Assembly: GCA_902801205.1 (NCBI GenBank)
Contig: CADCHE010000010.1
Span: forward strand, 22,368-86,367
DNA length: 64,000 bases
Reading direction: 5' to 3'
Source: an uncultured Bacteroidia bacterium
GTDB taxonomy: Bacteria > Bacteroidota > Bacteroidia > Bacteroidales > UBA932
A program made the translations under genes and the position numbers. Under the pieces are notes generated by a model. That model had not been told where the DNA came from. It worked only from the letters and a program-made list of their open reading frames with translations, and did not search any database. Positions 16,522-24,700 of the stretch are shown piece by piece; position 1 is the first letter of the stretch, and each line of letters starts with the position of its first letter.

Positions 16522-17493
16522 TCACTTTCCCGCGGGGAAAAGGGAATCCACAACCAGCAGGTCCAATTTCAGGACCCGTCGGATCTGCTGATTCGAAGCA
16601 TGATACTTATAATGGAGTGTCCGGGCGACCGCTATTTTCTCATCAGGATCGAGCAGCGATGGCCGGTCTACCCTGTAGTCCCTTTGACTGATCATCCTGG
16701 CAACCGGGTATATTTCCTCGTCAGACAAGACAACCAGATCCCCCAGCCGGCACGCTTCCTCACTGTATGCTTCCATATTCTTTGAAAGCGCGTAGAAGTA
16801 ATGATGCGCATCACGGAACAGCGGTTCCCCAAGGTCAAAACGGATATAACTCGCCTGCTCGATCATGTCACCCCGAACGGTCAGGTTGTCCGGAAGCGAA
16901 ATCCTGCTACGGAACGACAGTTTGCGCTTTTGGCGGAAAGGTATCCTATTGAAAACCGTCCCCAGCTTTCGTTGCGCTGAATAATTGAAGTACAATGCAC
17001 CCCCGCTCCAAGGATAAGAATAGGGCGTGAACCTCCGATACGCAACAAACCCGTTTCGATGTATATACGCTATTTCGTTACGCACCATCTCCAGGCTGTC
17101 GACCGCGACAGGCTCGTCACACCGAAAGGAACCAAGGTCACAAAAACGACCGCCCGATTGTAAATGTTTCCGCAACCGGTAACGAAACAACTCGACGAAG
17201 CGAAAACAACCCGAACGCTCTCCAAGAAAAAGCGCATGGATATGGTTACTCATATGCGCATCAGTCAGCACGACAAGTCCTGCCTCCTCCGCACTGATCG
17301 CCATGTTGGAAACAGAAAAACGATAATCCCTTTCAGAAAGATTCAGCACCTCCGTCGATATCCCCGGAGTAAAGACATGCCAAACTCCCCCATATCGTTG
17401 AAGCAAAGCGTTAAAATGATCCGAACATCTTTTCTCCCGGTCAGAGAAAGAAACACCGCGCGAACTGGACGCATCTGAATAGAACTTATCCAT
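16522..17493 (-). CDS. HUH/Y1 transposase-like protein (RAYT-like)
   Basis: ATG at 17493 gives 323 residues; a TTG two codons upstream is not needed. The protein carries the HUH metal-binding motif in AHMSNHIHALFLGE (His84, Ile85, His86) and the downstream helix RNEIAYIHRNGF, whose Tyr143 fits the nucleophile of single-strand Y1 transposases. YPWSGGALYFN is also typical of REP-associated tyrosine transposase (RAYT) relatives. The C-terminal 150 residues are an extra domain of unknown role. No flanking insertion-sequence ends were seen. The 124-bp palindrome array lies 120 bases upstream. RAYTs are normally single-copy, chromosomal and linked to REP sequences, which fits. Confidence 0.8.
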   Translation of the reverse strand: MDKFYSDASSSRGVSFSDREKRCSDHFNALLQRYGGVWHVFTPGISTEVLNLSERDYRFSVSNMAISAEEAGLVVLTDAHMSNHIHALFLGERSGCFRFVELFRYRLRKHLQSGGRFCDLGSFRCDEPVAVDSLEMVRNEIAYIHRNGFVAYRRFTPYSYPWSGGALYFNYSAQRKLGTVFNRIPFRQKRKLSFRSRISLPDNLTVRGDMIEQASYIRFDLGEPLFRDAHHYFYALSKNMEAYSEEACRLGDLVVLSDEEIYPVARMISQRDYRVDRPSLLDPDEKIAVARTLHYKYHASNQQIRRVLKLDLLVVDSLFPAGK

Positions 17494-17614
17494 TACCAAT
17501 ACCTAACAACTACTATCTCACGCCACCGTGGCAATGATGATCAAAAGTGCAAATAAAAAACGGAACTGACAAATGTTTCGGTCACATTTTCTCCTCTCTC
17601 AGCAGTTGAGCGAC
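17494..17614. promoter_or_regulatory. Upstream region of transposase-like gene
   Basis: About 120 bases separate the transposase-like start from the palindrome array. They are more AT-rich than the surroundings and presumably hold the promoter. I could not find a convincing TTTG/TAnnTTTG pair. Confidence 0.4.
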
Positions 17615-18175
17615 CTCCCCGGGGTGCGCTGGACAGGGGATTCGCACCGCAGATCCGCCGACGAGTCTCCCGGAGTGCAACAGGCCGAGGTTTTGCACCT
17701 CGGACCCGCTCGAGCAATTCCACAGGCCCGCCAACGAGCTCCCCGGGGTGCGCTGGACAGGGGATTCGCACCGCTGATCCGCCGACGAGTCTCCCGGAGT
17801 GCATTAGACCGGGGATTTGCACCGCTGATCCGCCGACTGAAGTGCGCCCCGGAGTGCATCAAACCGAGGTTTTACACCTCAGGTCCGCTCGAGCAATTCC
17901 ACAGGCCCGCCAACGAGCTCCCCGGGGTGCGCTGGACAGGGGATTCGCACCGCTGATCCGCCGACGAGTCTCCCGGAGTGCAACAGGCCGAGGTTTTGCA
18001 CCTCGGACCCGCTCGAGTAATTCCACGAGCCCGCCAACGAGCTCCCCGGGGTGCGCTGGACCGGGGATTTGCACCGCTGATCCGCCGACGAGTCTCCCGG
18101 AGTGCTACAGACCGAGGTTTTGCACCTCGGACCCGCTCGAGTAATTCCATGAGCCCGCCGACAAGTCTCCCCGGA
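17615..18175 (-). repeat. Tandem array of alternating palindromic units (REP-like), 124-bp period
   Basis: Nine hairpin units lie in one orientation, with cores starting near 17621, 17672, 17745, 17796, 17851, 17924, 17975, 18048 and 18099. Spacing alternates 51 and 73 (sum 124), except for one 55-base step. Two types mostly alternate. Type A has GTGCG pairing with CGCAC. Type B has GTGCAA pairing with TTGCAC, plus a nested CCGAGG/CCTCGG stem. Stem bases co-vary between units, which argues for selection on the fold. Units share a CGYCRACGAG block. All long frames here are repeat artefacts. The array lies between the RAYT-like gene and tRNA-Arg. Confidence 0.85.
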
Positions 18176-18205
18176 GACGATAATCGGTGTTTCTATCCAA
18201 TGAAA

Positions 18206-18240
18206 GAAAAAAAACCCTCGTAGAAGGCAATCTACGAGGG
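18206..18240 (-). terminator. Rho-independent terminator of tRNA-Arg
   Basis: On the - strand the 10-bp stem CCCTCGTAGA/TCTACGAGGG (18215-18240) is followed by a run of eight T. It lies eight bases past the tRNA 3' end and separates the tRNA from the palindrome array. Confidence 0.9.
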
Positions 18241-18247
18241 GCAAATG

Positions 18248-18319
18248 TAGTCCCAATAGGAATCGAACCTATATTTAAGGTTTAGGAAACCTCCGTTCTA
18301 TCCGTTGAACTATGGGACC
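18248..18319 (-). tRNA. tRNA-Arg (anticodon CCT)
   Basis: The reverse strand folds into a full cloverleaf. It has acceptor GGTCCCA/TGGGACT, a D arm beginning GTTCAACGG, anticodon stem GAGGT/ACCTT with loop TTCCTAA (anticodon CCT), and T arm TAGGTTCGATTCCTA. The 3' CCA is not encoded. It reads AGG codons. Confidence 0.95.
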
Positions 18320-18364
18320 ATCCGGAAGGATTCCGAAAAAAAGATGAAAAGCGGGCCGGGCCGT

Positions 18365-18547
18365 TTACTCGGCGCTCTTCTCGATGATCTGACGACCCCG
18401 GTAGTAACCACATTCGGGGCAGACGTGGTGATACATCACCGTCGCGCCGCAGTTGGAGCAGGTCGCGAGGGTAGGAACCGGAGCGAAATCGTGGGTTCTT
18501 CTCTTGTCTCTTCTCTGTTTGGAGACTTTGTGTTTCGGATGTGCCAT
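18365..18547 (-). CDS. rpmF: 50S ribosomal protein L32
   Basis: The 60-residue protein begins MAHPKHKVSKQRRDKRRTHD and has a zinc-ribbon CSNCG and CPECG pair, the zinc-binding form of bL32. It is the normal length for the family. It follows the DUF177 gene by 22 bases on the same strand, the usual yceD-rpmF pair. Transcription probably starts at the TACCTTTG promoter upstream of the DUF177 gene. Confidence 0.97.
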   Translation of the reverse strand: MAHPKHKVSKQRRDKRRTHDFAPVPTLATCSNCGATVMYHHVCPECGYYRGRQIIEKSAE

Positions 18548-18569
18548 AGCAGTTTATTGTTTTATTGTT

Positions 18570-19106
18570 TTATTCTTCAACGCCTTTCTTTTTCATCAAC
18601 TCCCCCAGGGCGGCAAAGGGAGAGGAACCTTCCTCTGGCTTCTGCTCGATGCTTTCGGAATGCAGGTGCTTCACCGCGTCGGGGTTGCACTCCCCGTCCG
18701 GATGGACGCGCTGGACCGGCAACGCCAGGCAGGCGTAGTCGTAGACCGTCTGGCTGAGGTCGAAACCGGGCAGCGAAGGGTCGGCATACACCGTTTCCCG
18801 TCCGTCCGCATCCTCTTCTTCGGCCGCCTCACCGGCGCCGAACACGATCCGGAGCGCGAATGACGAAACCACGGGCAGAACCAGGTCTTCCAGGCAGCGG
18901 TCACATACGACCGTGAGGGTTCCCTCCAAGTCACCGTCGACCAGCAGTTCGCGGGCCGTCTTCTCGACCTCCCAGGACACCTTCACATCGGCGTCCAGCA
19001 CCTCTGCATTTTCGAATTGTGCAAAGAACGTCTTCCCGGCGCTGGCGTGGAAACGGGTCCTGCCCGGCGCCAATCCATTCAAGGGAACGGTAAAAACTTC
19101 TTTCAT
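18570..19106 (-). CDS. DUF177 (YceD-family) protein
   Basis: The 178-residue acidic protein contains LVDGDLEGTLTVVCDRCLED, the C-x2-C-containing core of the DUF177/YceD family, and then YDYACLALPVQRVHPDGECN. Homologues precede rpmF in many bacteria and are implicated in 23S rRNA accumulation in plants and in large-subunit biogenesis. The Bacteroidota form ends, as here, with a variable acidic tail. It is the first gene of the two-gene operon. Confidence 0.88.
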   Translation of the reverse strand: MKEVFTVPLNGLAPGRTRFHASAGKTFFAQFENAEVLDADVKVSWEVEKTARELLVDGDLEGTLTVVCDRCLEDLVLPVVSSFALRIVFGAGEAAEEEDADGRETVYADPSLPGFDLSQTVYDYACLALPVQRVHPDGECNPDAVKHLHSESIEQKPEEGSSPFAALGELMKKKGVEE

Positions 19107-19133
19107 CGGTTCTCAAAAACAGATTAAGGGATG

Positions 19134-19165
19134 CAAAGGTATAAAAAATTTTCCTTAATTGAAAC
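19134..19165 (-). promoter_or_regulatory. Promoter of DUF177-rpmF operon
   Basis: On the - strand TACCTTTG (complement of 19134-19141) matches the Bacteroidota -7 element. TTTC about 19 bases upstream is a near-match to the -33 TTTG. Transcription would start about 20 bases before the DUF177 start codon. Confidence 0.6.
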
Positions 19166-19176
19166 TTTTCAAGGGT

Positions 19177-20988
19177 TTATTCATCGTCCCCTCCACCGCC
19201 GTTGCGCTTGCGGTCCATCGGATCGAGCAAGATCTTGCGCATGCGGATGTGGTGCGGTGTCACCTCGACGAGCTCATCCTCGCGGATATACTCCAGCATT
19301 TCCTCCAGCGACATGCGGATAGCGGGCGGCAGGAGGATCTTCTCGTCCGATCCGGCGGCACGCACATTCGACAGCTTCTTGGTCTTGCAGATGTTGATGT
19401 TGAGGTCGCGGTCGCGCGTGTGCTCGCCGACCACCTCGCCGCAGTAGATTTCCTCACCGGGCTCGACGAAGAACTTGCCGCGGTCCAGCAGCTTGTTCAT
19501 CGAGTAGGCGATCGCAGTGCCTGTCTCGAGCGAAACGAGCGAGCCGTTCGTGCGGCTTTCGATCTCGCCCTTGTACGGCTGGTATTCCTTGAAACGGTGC
19601 GCCATGATGGCCTCGCCCTGCGACGCCGTCAGCAGGTTGCTGCGCAGCCCCATCAGGCCGCGGGTCGGAATGTCGAAGGTCAGCAGGGTCCGGTCGCCGC
19701 GCGGTTCCATGTGCAGGAGGGCGCCCTTGCGGCGGGTGGCCAGTTCGATGGCGGTGCCGACGAACTGCTCGGGCACTTCGATGGACAGGTCCTCGACCGG
19801 TTCGCAGCGCTGGCCGTTGATGGTCTTGTCCAGCACCTTCGGCTGGCCGACCTGGAGTTCAAAGCCCTCGCGGCGCATCTCCTCGATGAGGACGGACAGG
19901 TGCAGGATGCCGCGGCCGTAGACGATGAAGGAATCGGCGGTCAGGCCGGGCTTGACGCGCAGCGCCAGGTTCTTCTCAAGCTCTTTCTCCAGACGCTCCT
20001 TGATGTGGCGAGAGGTGACGAACTTGCCGTCCTTCCCGAAGAAAGGAGAGTTGTTGATGGAGAAGAGCATGCTCATCGTAGGCTCGTCGATGGAGATCGG
20101 AGGAAGTGCCTCCGGATGCTCGAAGTCGGAGATGGTATCGCCGATCTCGAAGCCGTCGATACCGACGACGGCGCAGATGTCGCCGCAGCGGACGGCGTCG
20201 ACGTTGGTCTTGCCCAGGCCGTCGAACACCATCAATTGCTTGATCTTGTGCCGCTCGACCACGTCATACCGCTTGCAGAGGCTCACCTGGGTTCCGGAAA
20301 CGAGCGTACCGCGCGTGACTTTACCGACGGCGATCCGGCCCACGTAGGGCGAATACTCCAGCGAGGTGATCTGCATCTGCGGGTTACCTTCGACGATCTT
20401 CGGCGCGGGAATCTCTTCCAGGATGGTGTCCAGCAGCGGGGTGATGTCCGCAGTGGGCTTCCGCCAGTCTTCCGACATCCAGCCCTGCTTCGCGCTGCCG
20501 TAGATGGTCTTGAACTCGAGCTGTTCCTCCGTCGCGTCAAGGGCGAACATCAGGTCGAACACCTCTTCCTGGACTTCTTCCGGACGGCAGTTCGGCTTGT
20601 CGACCTTGTTGATCACGACGATCGGCTTCTTCCCGAGCTGCAGGGCCTTGTGCAGCACGAAACGGGTCTGCGGCATGCAGCCCTCGAACGCGTCGACGAG
20701 CAGCAGCACGCCGTCCGCCATGTTGAGCACGCGCTCCACCTCGCCGCCGAAGTCGCTGTGGCCGGGGGTATCGATGATATTGATTTTGACGCCTTTGTAA
20801 GTAACGGAGACATTCTTGGCCAGGATGGTGATCCCACGCTCACGCTCGATGTCGTTGTTGTCGAGGATCAGTTGCCCGAGGTTCTCCGGATTGCGGACCA
20901 GGTTGGCCTGGTAGATCATCCGGTCCACCAGCGTCGTCTTGCCATGGTCGACATGCGCGATCAGCGCAATGTTTCTGATTTCCTGCAT
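19177..20988 (-). CDS. typA: Ribosome-associated GTPase TypA/BipA
   Basis: ATG at 20988 gives 603 residues, starting MQEIRNIALIAHVDHGKTTL with the G1 motif. The frame stays open upstream but has no conserved sequence there. IERERGITI, DTPGHSDFGGEVERV and VVINKVDKP give the other G motifs, followed by the EF-G-like domains and the BipA-specific C-terminal domain. TypA is a translational GTPase that binds the 70S ribosome and assists 50S assembly, especially at low temperature. It lies 58 bases downstream of thrC on the same strand and could be cotranscribed or separately started. No clear promoter was seen in the gap. Confidence 0.97.
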   Translation of the reverse strand: MQEIRNIALIAHVDHGKTTLVDRMIYQANLVRNPENLGQLILDNNDIERERGITILAKNVSVTYKGVKINIIDTPGHSDFGGEVERVLNMADGVLLLVDAFEGCMPQTRFVLHKALQLGKKPIVVINKVDKPNCRPEEVQEEVFDLMFALDATEEQLEFKTIYGSAKQGWMSEDWRKPTADITPLLDTILEEIPAPKIVEGNPQMQITSLEYSPYVGRIAVGKVTRGTLVSGTQVSLCKRYDVVERHKIKQLMVFDGLGKTNVDAVRCGDICAVVGIDGFEIGDTISDFEHPEALPPISIDEPTMSMLFSINNSPFFGKDGKFVTSRHIKERLEKELEKNLALRVKPGLTADSFIVYGRGILHLSVLIEEMRREGFELQVGQPKVLDKTINGQRCEPVEDLSIEVPEQFVGTAIELATRRKGALLHMEPRGDRTLLTFDIPTRGLMGLRSNLLTASQGEAIMAHRFKEYQPYKGEIESRTNGSLVSLETGTAIAYSMNKLLDRGKFFVEPGEEIYCGEVVGEHTRDRDLNINICKTKKLSNVRAAGSDEKILLPPAIRMSLEEMLEYIREDELVEVTPHHIRMRKILLDPMDRKRNGGGGDDE

Positions 20989-21046
20989 AAAACACTTCTG
21001 AATAAATCCGACAAATTTACGGATTTTCCGGCGAATACACAAATGG

Positions 21047-22369
21047 TCAGGCGCCGGCCCTTGAAAGCAGGTACGCCTTGAATGCGTCGAACTGCGCAGG
21101 GAGCGGCACGGACTGTTTCCGTCCGGCCATGAAGGCCTGCAGCCGTTCGGGTACAGGCACGGCATCCGCGCGGCCGAGGGCACGCGCCACGGTATCCGGG
21201 AACTTGGCGGGATGCGCCGTCTCGCAGAACAGGCCCGTCTCCCCTTCCTGCAGGCCGGCGGAGAGGGCGCGGAAGGCGCAGGCGCCGTGCGGATCGAGCA
21301 GGTACCCGTGTGCGGAGAGGCAGTCACGGATGGTGGATAGGATCTCCGGGTCGTCCGTACGGAAGCCGGAGATGTCAGCGCGGATCCGCTCCCAGTCACC
21401 TCCGTACAGGTCGAGGATGCGCGCGAAGTTGCTCGGCGCCCCCACATCCATCGCATTGGCGAGCGTCGTTACGCTCTGGCGCGGCGTATAGATGCCGGTG
21501 CGAAGGTATTCCAGGAAAACGTCGTTGCGGTTGTTCGCCGCGATGAAGCGGTGGACCGGCAGGCCGGTGCGGGCCGCGAAGAGTGCGGCGCAGAGGTTGC
21601 CGAAATTGCCGCTGGGCACACAGACGACCAGGCGGTCGGCCATCCCGCGGCGGGCCATCTGGGCATATCCCCAGAAATAGTAGAACGCCTGCGGCAGGAA
21701 GCGGGCCACATTGATGCTGTTCGCGGAAGTCAGGCACATCCGCCCGCGCAGGTCCGCATCGAGAAAGGCGGCCTTGACAAGCGCCTGGCAGTCATCGAAA
21801 CTGCCGTCGATCTCCAGCGCGGTGATGTTCTGTCCGAGGGTCGTGAACTGGCATTCCTGCACGGGGGTGACCCGTCCCTTCGGATACAGGACGAAGACCC
21901 GGCAGCCCTCCACGCCCAGGAAACCGTTCGCCACGGCGCTGCCCGTATCGCCGGACGTCGCCACGAGCACGTCCACCGTCTTTCCGCCGGAGAGGGTCCC
22001 GCCCAGGCTCCAGGCGAGCAGGCGCGCCATGAAACGCGCCCCCACGTCCTTGAAGGCCAGGGTCGGCCCGTGGAAGAGTTCGAGCGAGGCGATGCGGTCC
22101 GTCACCGGCACGGCCGGACAGTCGAACGATAACGTATCGGAAACGATGCGGTGCAGGTCCTCCGCAGGGACATCTTCCCCGAAGAAGGCTTCCGCGACCC
22201 GGGCGGCGACTTCCGTGAAAGACATCGCGGGCATCTCGCGGAAAAAGGCTTCCGGCAGGCGGGGGATCCGTTCCGGCATGTACAGGCCGCGGTCAGGGGC
22301 CAGCCCGGTGAGGACGGCCTCACGCAGGGAGACCGCCGGCGAGCGTCCTTCTGTGCTGTAGTACTTCAT
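21047..22369 (-). CDS. thrC: Threonine synthase
   Basis: The 440-residue PLP enzyme converts O-phosphohomoserine to threonine. MKYYSTEG and VSLREAVLTGLAPDRGLYMP form the family N-terminus. FHGPTLAFKDVGARF carries the PLP Lys, and VLVATSGDTGSAVANGF is the phosphate-binding loop. It starts seven bases after thrB and completes the last two steps of threonine synthesis with it. The first enzyme of the branch, ThrA, lies 37 kb away at 59423. Length is normal for the short bacterial class. Confidence 0.96.
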   Translation of the reverse strand: MKYYSTEGRSPAVSLREAVLTGLAPDRGLYMPERIPRLPEAFFREMPAMSFTEVAARVAEAFFGEDVPAEDLHRIVSDTLSFDCPAVPVTDRIASLELFHGPTLAFKDVGARFMARLLAWSLGGTLSGGKTVDVLVATSGDTGSAVANGFLGVEGCRVFVLYPKGRVTPVQECQFTTLGQNITALEIDGSFDDCQALVKAAFLDADLRGRMCLTSANSINVARFLPQAFYYFWGYAQMARRGMADRLVVCVPSGNFGNLCAALFAARTGLPVHRFIAANNRNDVFLEYLRTGIYTPRQSVTTLANAMDVGAPSNFARILDLYGGDWERIRADISGFRTDDPEILSTIRDCLSAHGYLLDPHGACAFRALSAGLQEGETGLFCETAHPAKFPDTVARALGRADAVPVPERLQAFMAGRKQSVPLPAQFDAFKAYLLSRAGA

Positions 22370-22376
22370 CGGCGTG

Positions 22377-23303
22377 TCAATAAGCGATCAGGCGGGCGCC
22401 CCGGTTCGAAACCTTGACGACATAACTGTGATAGTCGATGCCCCGCGCCGCGAAATGCTGCTCGAAGATCTCGCCGGCCTTGCGAGCCTTCTCGCGGCGG
22501 TCGGCCAGGGCGAACACCGAAGGGCCCGAACCGGCGATATTCATCGCCAGCGAACCGCTCTGGAGGACCTTCTCGCGGAGTTCGTCGAAGCCGGGAATGA
22601 AGCCTTTCCGGTAGGGTTCCGCGATGGCGTCGCGCATCGAGCGGCCCACCAGGCCGATGTTGCCCGAATACAGGCCGGCCACCAGGCCACCGACATTGCC
22701 CCACTGGGCGACGGCCGCATGCATGTCCACCTTCGGCGGCAGGATGCTGCGGGCCTCCTTGGTCGAGACAACCAGGTGTGGATGCAGGACGGCGCAGTAG
22801 AAATCACCCGGAACGGGCAGTTTGATCAGGTCGAGCGGCTCGTAGCCACGGATCAGCACGATGCCGCCCATCACGGCCGGCGCCGCATTGTCGGCGTGGT
22901 AGCCGCCGCTGGCGAGGTTCTCCCCTTCCATGGCACACAGGACGACTTCTTCTTCGGAAAGCGGAGCCCCGAAAAGTTCGTTGATACCGAAGGCTGCCGC
23001 GGCGCTGGACGCGGAACTCGAGCCGATACCGGAGCCGGGAAAGATCTTTTCTCGGATGACGACATCCACCTGCGCCCGGTTTCCGGTCAGTTCCATGAAC
23101 TTCCGGATAACGGGCGTAATGACGTTCTGTTCAGGATCTTCCGGCAGCGGAACGCCGGACCGGTTGACGATGGTGAGGCCGTCGCCGTCACGCACGGACA
23201 TCTCCAGCACATCGCCCACTTCATCCAGGGCGAGCCCCATGATATCGAAACCGCAGCCGAGGTTCGCAATCGAAGCCGGCGCGAATACATTCACTTTCTT
23301 CAT
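22377..23303 (-). CDS. thrB: Homoserine kinase
   Basis: ATG at 23303 gives 308 residues with the GHMP-kinase layout. KKVNVFAPASIANLGCGFDI is the N-terminal motif, IFPGSGIGSSSASSAAAAFG is the ATP phosphate loop, and MNIAGSGPSVFALAD is the C-terminal motif 3. It phosphorylates homoserine using ATP. The gene follows argH by 56 bases and is tightly linked to thrC, so threonine genes ride at the tail of the arginine gene run. Confidence 0.96.
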   Translation of the reverse strand: MKKVNVFAPASIANLGCGFDIMGLALDEVGDVLEMSVRDGDGLTIVNRSGVPLPEDPEQNVITPVIRKFMELTGNRAQVDVVIREKIFPGSGIGSSSASSAAAAFGINELFGAPLSEEEVVLCAMEGENLASGGYHADNAAPAVMGGIVLIRGYEPLDLIKLPVPGDFYCAVLHPHLVVSTKEARSILPPKVDMHAAVAQWGNVGGLVAGLYSGNIGLVGRSMRDAIAEPYRKGFIPGFDELREKVLQSGSLAMNIAGSGPSVFALADRREKARKAGEIFEQHFAARGIDYHSYVVKVSNRGARLIAY

Positions 23304-23359
23304 GGCGTTTTCGTTCGTTCTACGCCATAAAGATAGGAATTTTCCGGAGAAAAACGCCG

Positions 23360-24691
23360 TCAGCGGACCAGATTCTCCAACGCGGCGCTGACTTTCCCAA
23401 AACCGAAGCCGCTCAGGATGCGTTCCATCTTGGCGTGGATGCGGTCGTTGCACAGGTTGCCCAGGGAGCCTTCGTGGGTATGGTGCAGGGTGCCGTGGTA
23501 GTCGAAAGACCCGGCCCGGATCTCATCCGCGACCTGCCTGTAGGCGTCGCGGAAGGGCACGCCGGCAGCAACCCGGTGGTTCACTTCCTCCACGCTGAAA
23601 GCCAGCTTGTACTTCGGATCGTCCATCACGCCCCGGACCACCTCCATGTTGCGGACGGCGAAATCCACGATGTCCAGGCAGTCGTCCATCTCGTCGAACA
23701 GCGGGAAGAACAGTTCCTTGAGCAGCTGCATGTCGCGGAAATAACCGGACGGGAGGTTCCCCGTCAGCAGCCGGATGTCCCCGGGAACCCCCTGCAGCTT
23801 GTTGCAGTGGGCGCGGACAAGTTCGAAGACGTCGGGATTCTTCTTGTGCGGCATGATGCTGGATCCGGTCGTCAGGGCGTCGGGCAGATGGATGAAGCCG
23901 AAATTCTGGCTGGAGTACAGGCAGCCGTCCACGGCCAGGCGGCCGACGGTCTCGGCCAGGGAGGCGTAGGCGAAAGCCACGGTCCTTTCCATCCGTCCGC
24001 GCGTCATCTGGGCGTAGACAACGTTGTAATCCAGGTCGTCGAAGCCCAGCAGGCGGGTCGTCATCGTGCGGTCGAGCGGAGCGGAGGATCCGTAGCCGGC
24101 GGCGGAGCCGAGCGGATTCTGGTTCGCGACATCCCAGGCGGCTTTCAGCACCACCAGGTCGTCGCACAAACTCTCGGCGTAGGCGCCCAGCCAGAGCCCG
24201 ACGGAAGAGGGCATCGCCACCTGCAGGTGGGTATATCCCGGAATCAGCACGTCCTTGTAGCGCTCGCTCGCCGCCTGCAGGGTCTCGAAAAGCGCCTGTA
24301 CTTTCCCGACCGTCCGCTCGATCCGCGAACGGGCGAAGAGTTTCAAGTCGACGAGCACTTGGTCGTTGCGGGAACGTCCGGTATGCACCTTCTTCCCGAT
24401 GTCGCCGAGCCGCCGGGTCAGCAGCAGCTCGACCTGCGAGTGGACGTCCTCGATGCCATCCTCGATCTCGAAACGGCCTTCCGCCGCGTCGCGGTAAAGG
24501 GTTTTGAGTTCCGGCAGCAGGCGGTCCAGGTCTTCGCGGGGAAGCAGCCCGACCTGCGCGAGCATCGTGATGTGGGCGATGGTACCGAGTATGTCGAAGG
24601 GGGCGAGCTGAAGGTCCAGCTCCCGGTCCTTTCCGATGGTGAAGGCCTCGATGCGGCCGTCGATTTCAAATCCTTTGTCCCAGAGTTTCAT
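23360..24691 (-). CDS. argH: Argininosuccinate lyase
   Basis: The 443-residue member of the fumarase/aspartase superfamily catalyses the last step of arginine synthesis. VHSQVELLLTRRLGDIGKKV, HTGRSRNDQV and the flexible loop TGSSIMPHKKNPDVFELVR with the catalytic Ser are present. Its start lies nine bases after argE in the arg gene run. Length fits the family. Codon use is like its neighbours. Confidence 0.97.
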   Translation of the reverse strand: MKLWDKGFEIDGRIEAFTIGKDRELDLQLAPFDILGTIAHITMLAQVGLLPREDLDRLLPELKTLYRDAAEGRFEIEDGIEDVHSQVELLLTRRLGDIGKKVHTGRSRNDQVLVDLKLFARSRIERTVGKVQALFETLQAASERYKDVLIPGYTHLQVAMPSSVGLWLGAYAESLCDDLVVLKAAWDVANQNPLGSAAGYGSSAPLDRTMTTRLLGFDDLDYNVVYAQMTRGRMERTVAFAYASLAETVGRLAVDGCLYSSQNFGFIHLPDALTTGSSIMPHKKNPDVFELVRAHCNKLQGVPGDIRLLTGNLPSGYFRDMQLLKELFFPLFDEMDDCLDIVDFAVRNMEVVRGVMDDPKYKLAFSVEEVNHRVAAGVPFRDAYRQVADEIRAGSFDYHGTLHHTHEGSLGNLCNDRIHAKMERILSGFGFGKVSAALENLVR

Positions 24692-24700
24692 GTTCTTGCG

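Noticed and set aside
17615-18175. Possible CRISPR array
   Set aside because: Units are tandem with no unique spacers, periods are 51 and 73 bp, and no cas genes are nearby.
17573-18256. Several open frames of 70-130 codons on both strands
   Set aside because: They arise from the GC-rich repeat array, show repeated Arg/Pro/Ser-rich peptides and match no family.
19159-21081. Long + strand frame opposite typA, and similar long frames opposite pheT, thrS, thrA and hisCB
   Set aside because: They are antisense shadows of GC-rich genes with no recognisable domains. The sense proteins are full-length known families.
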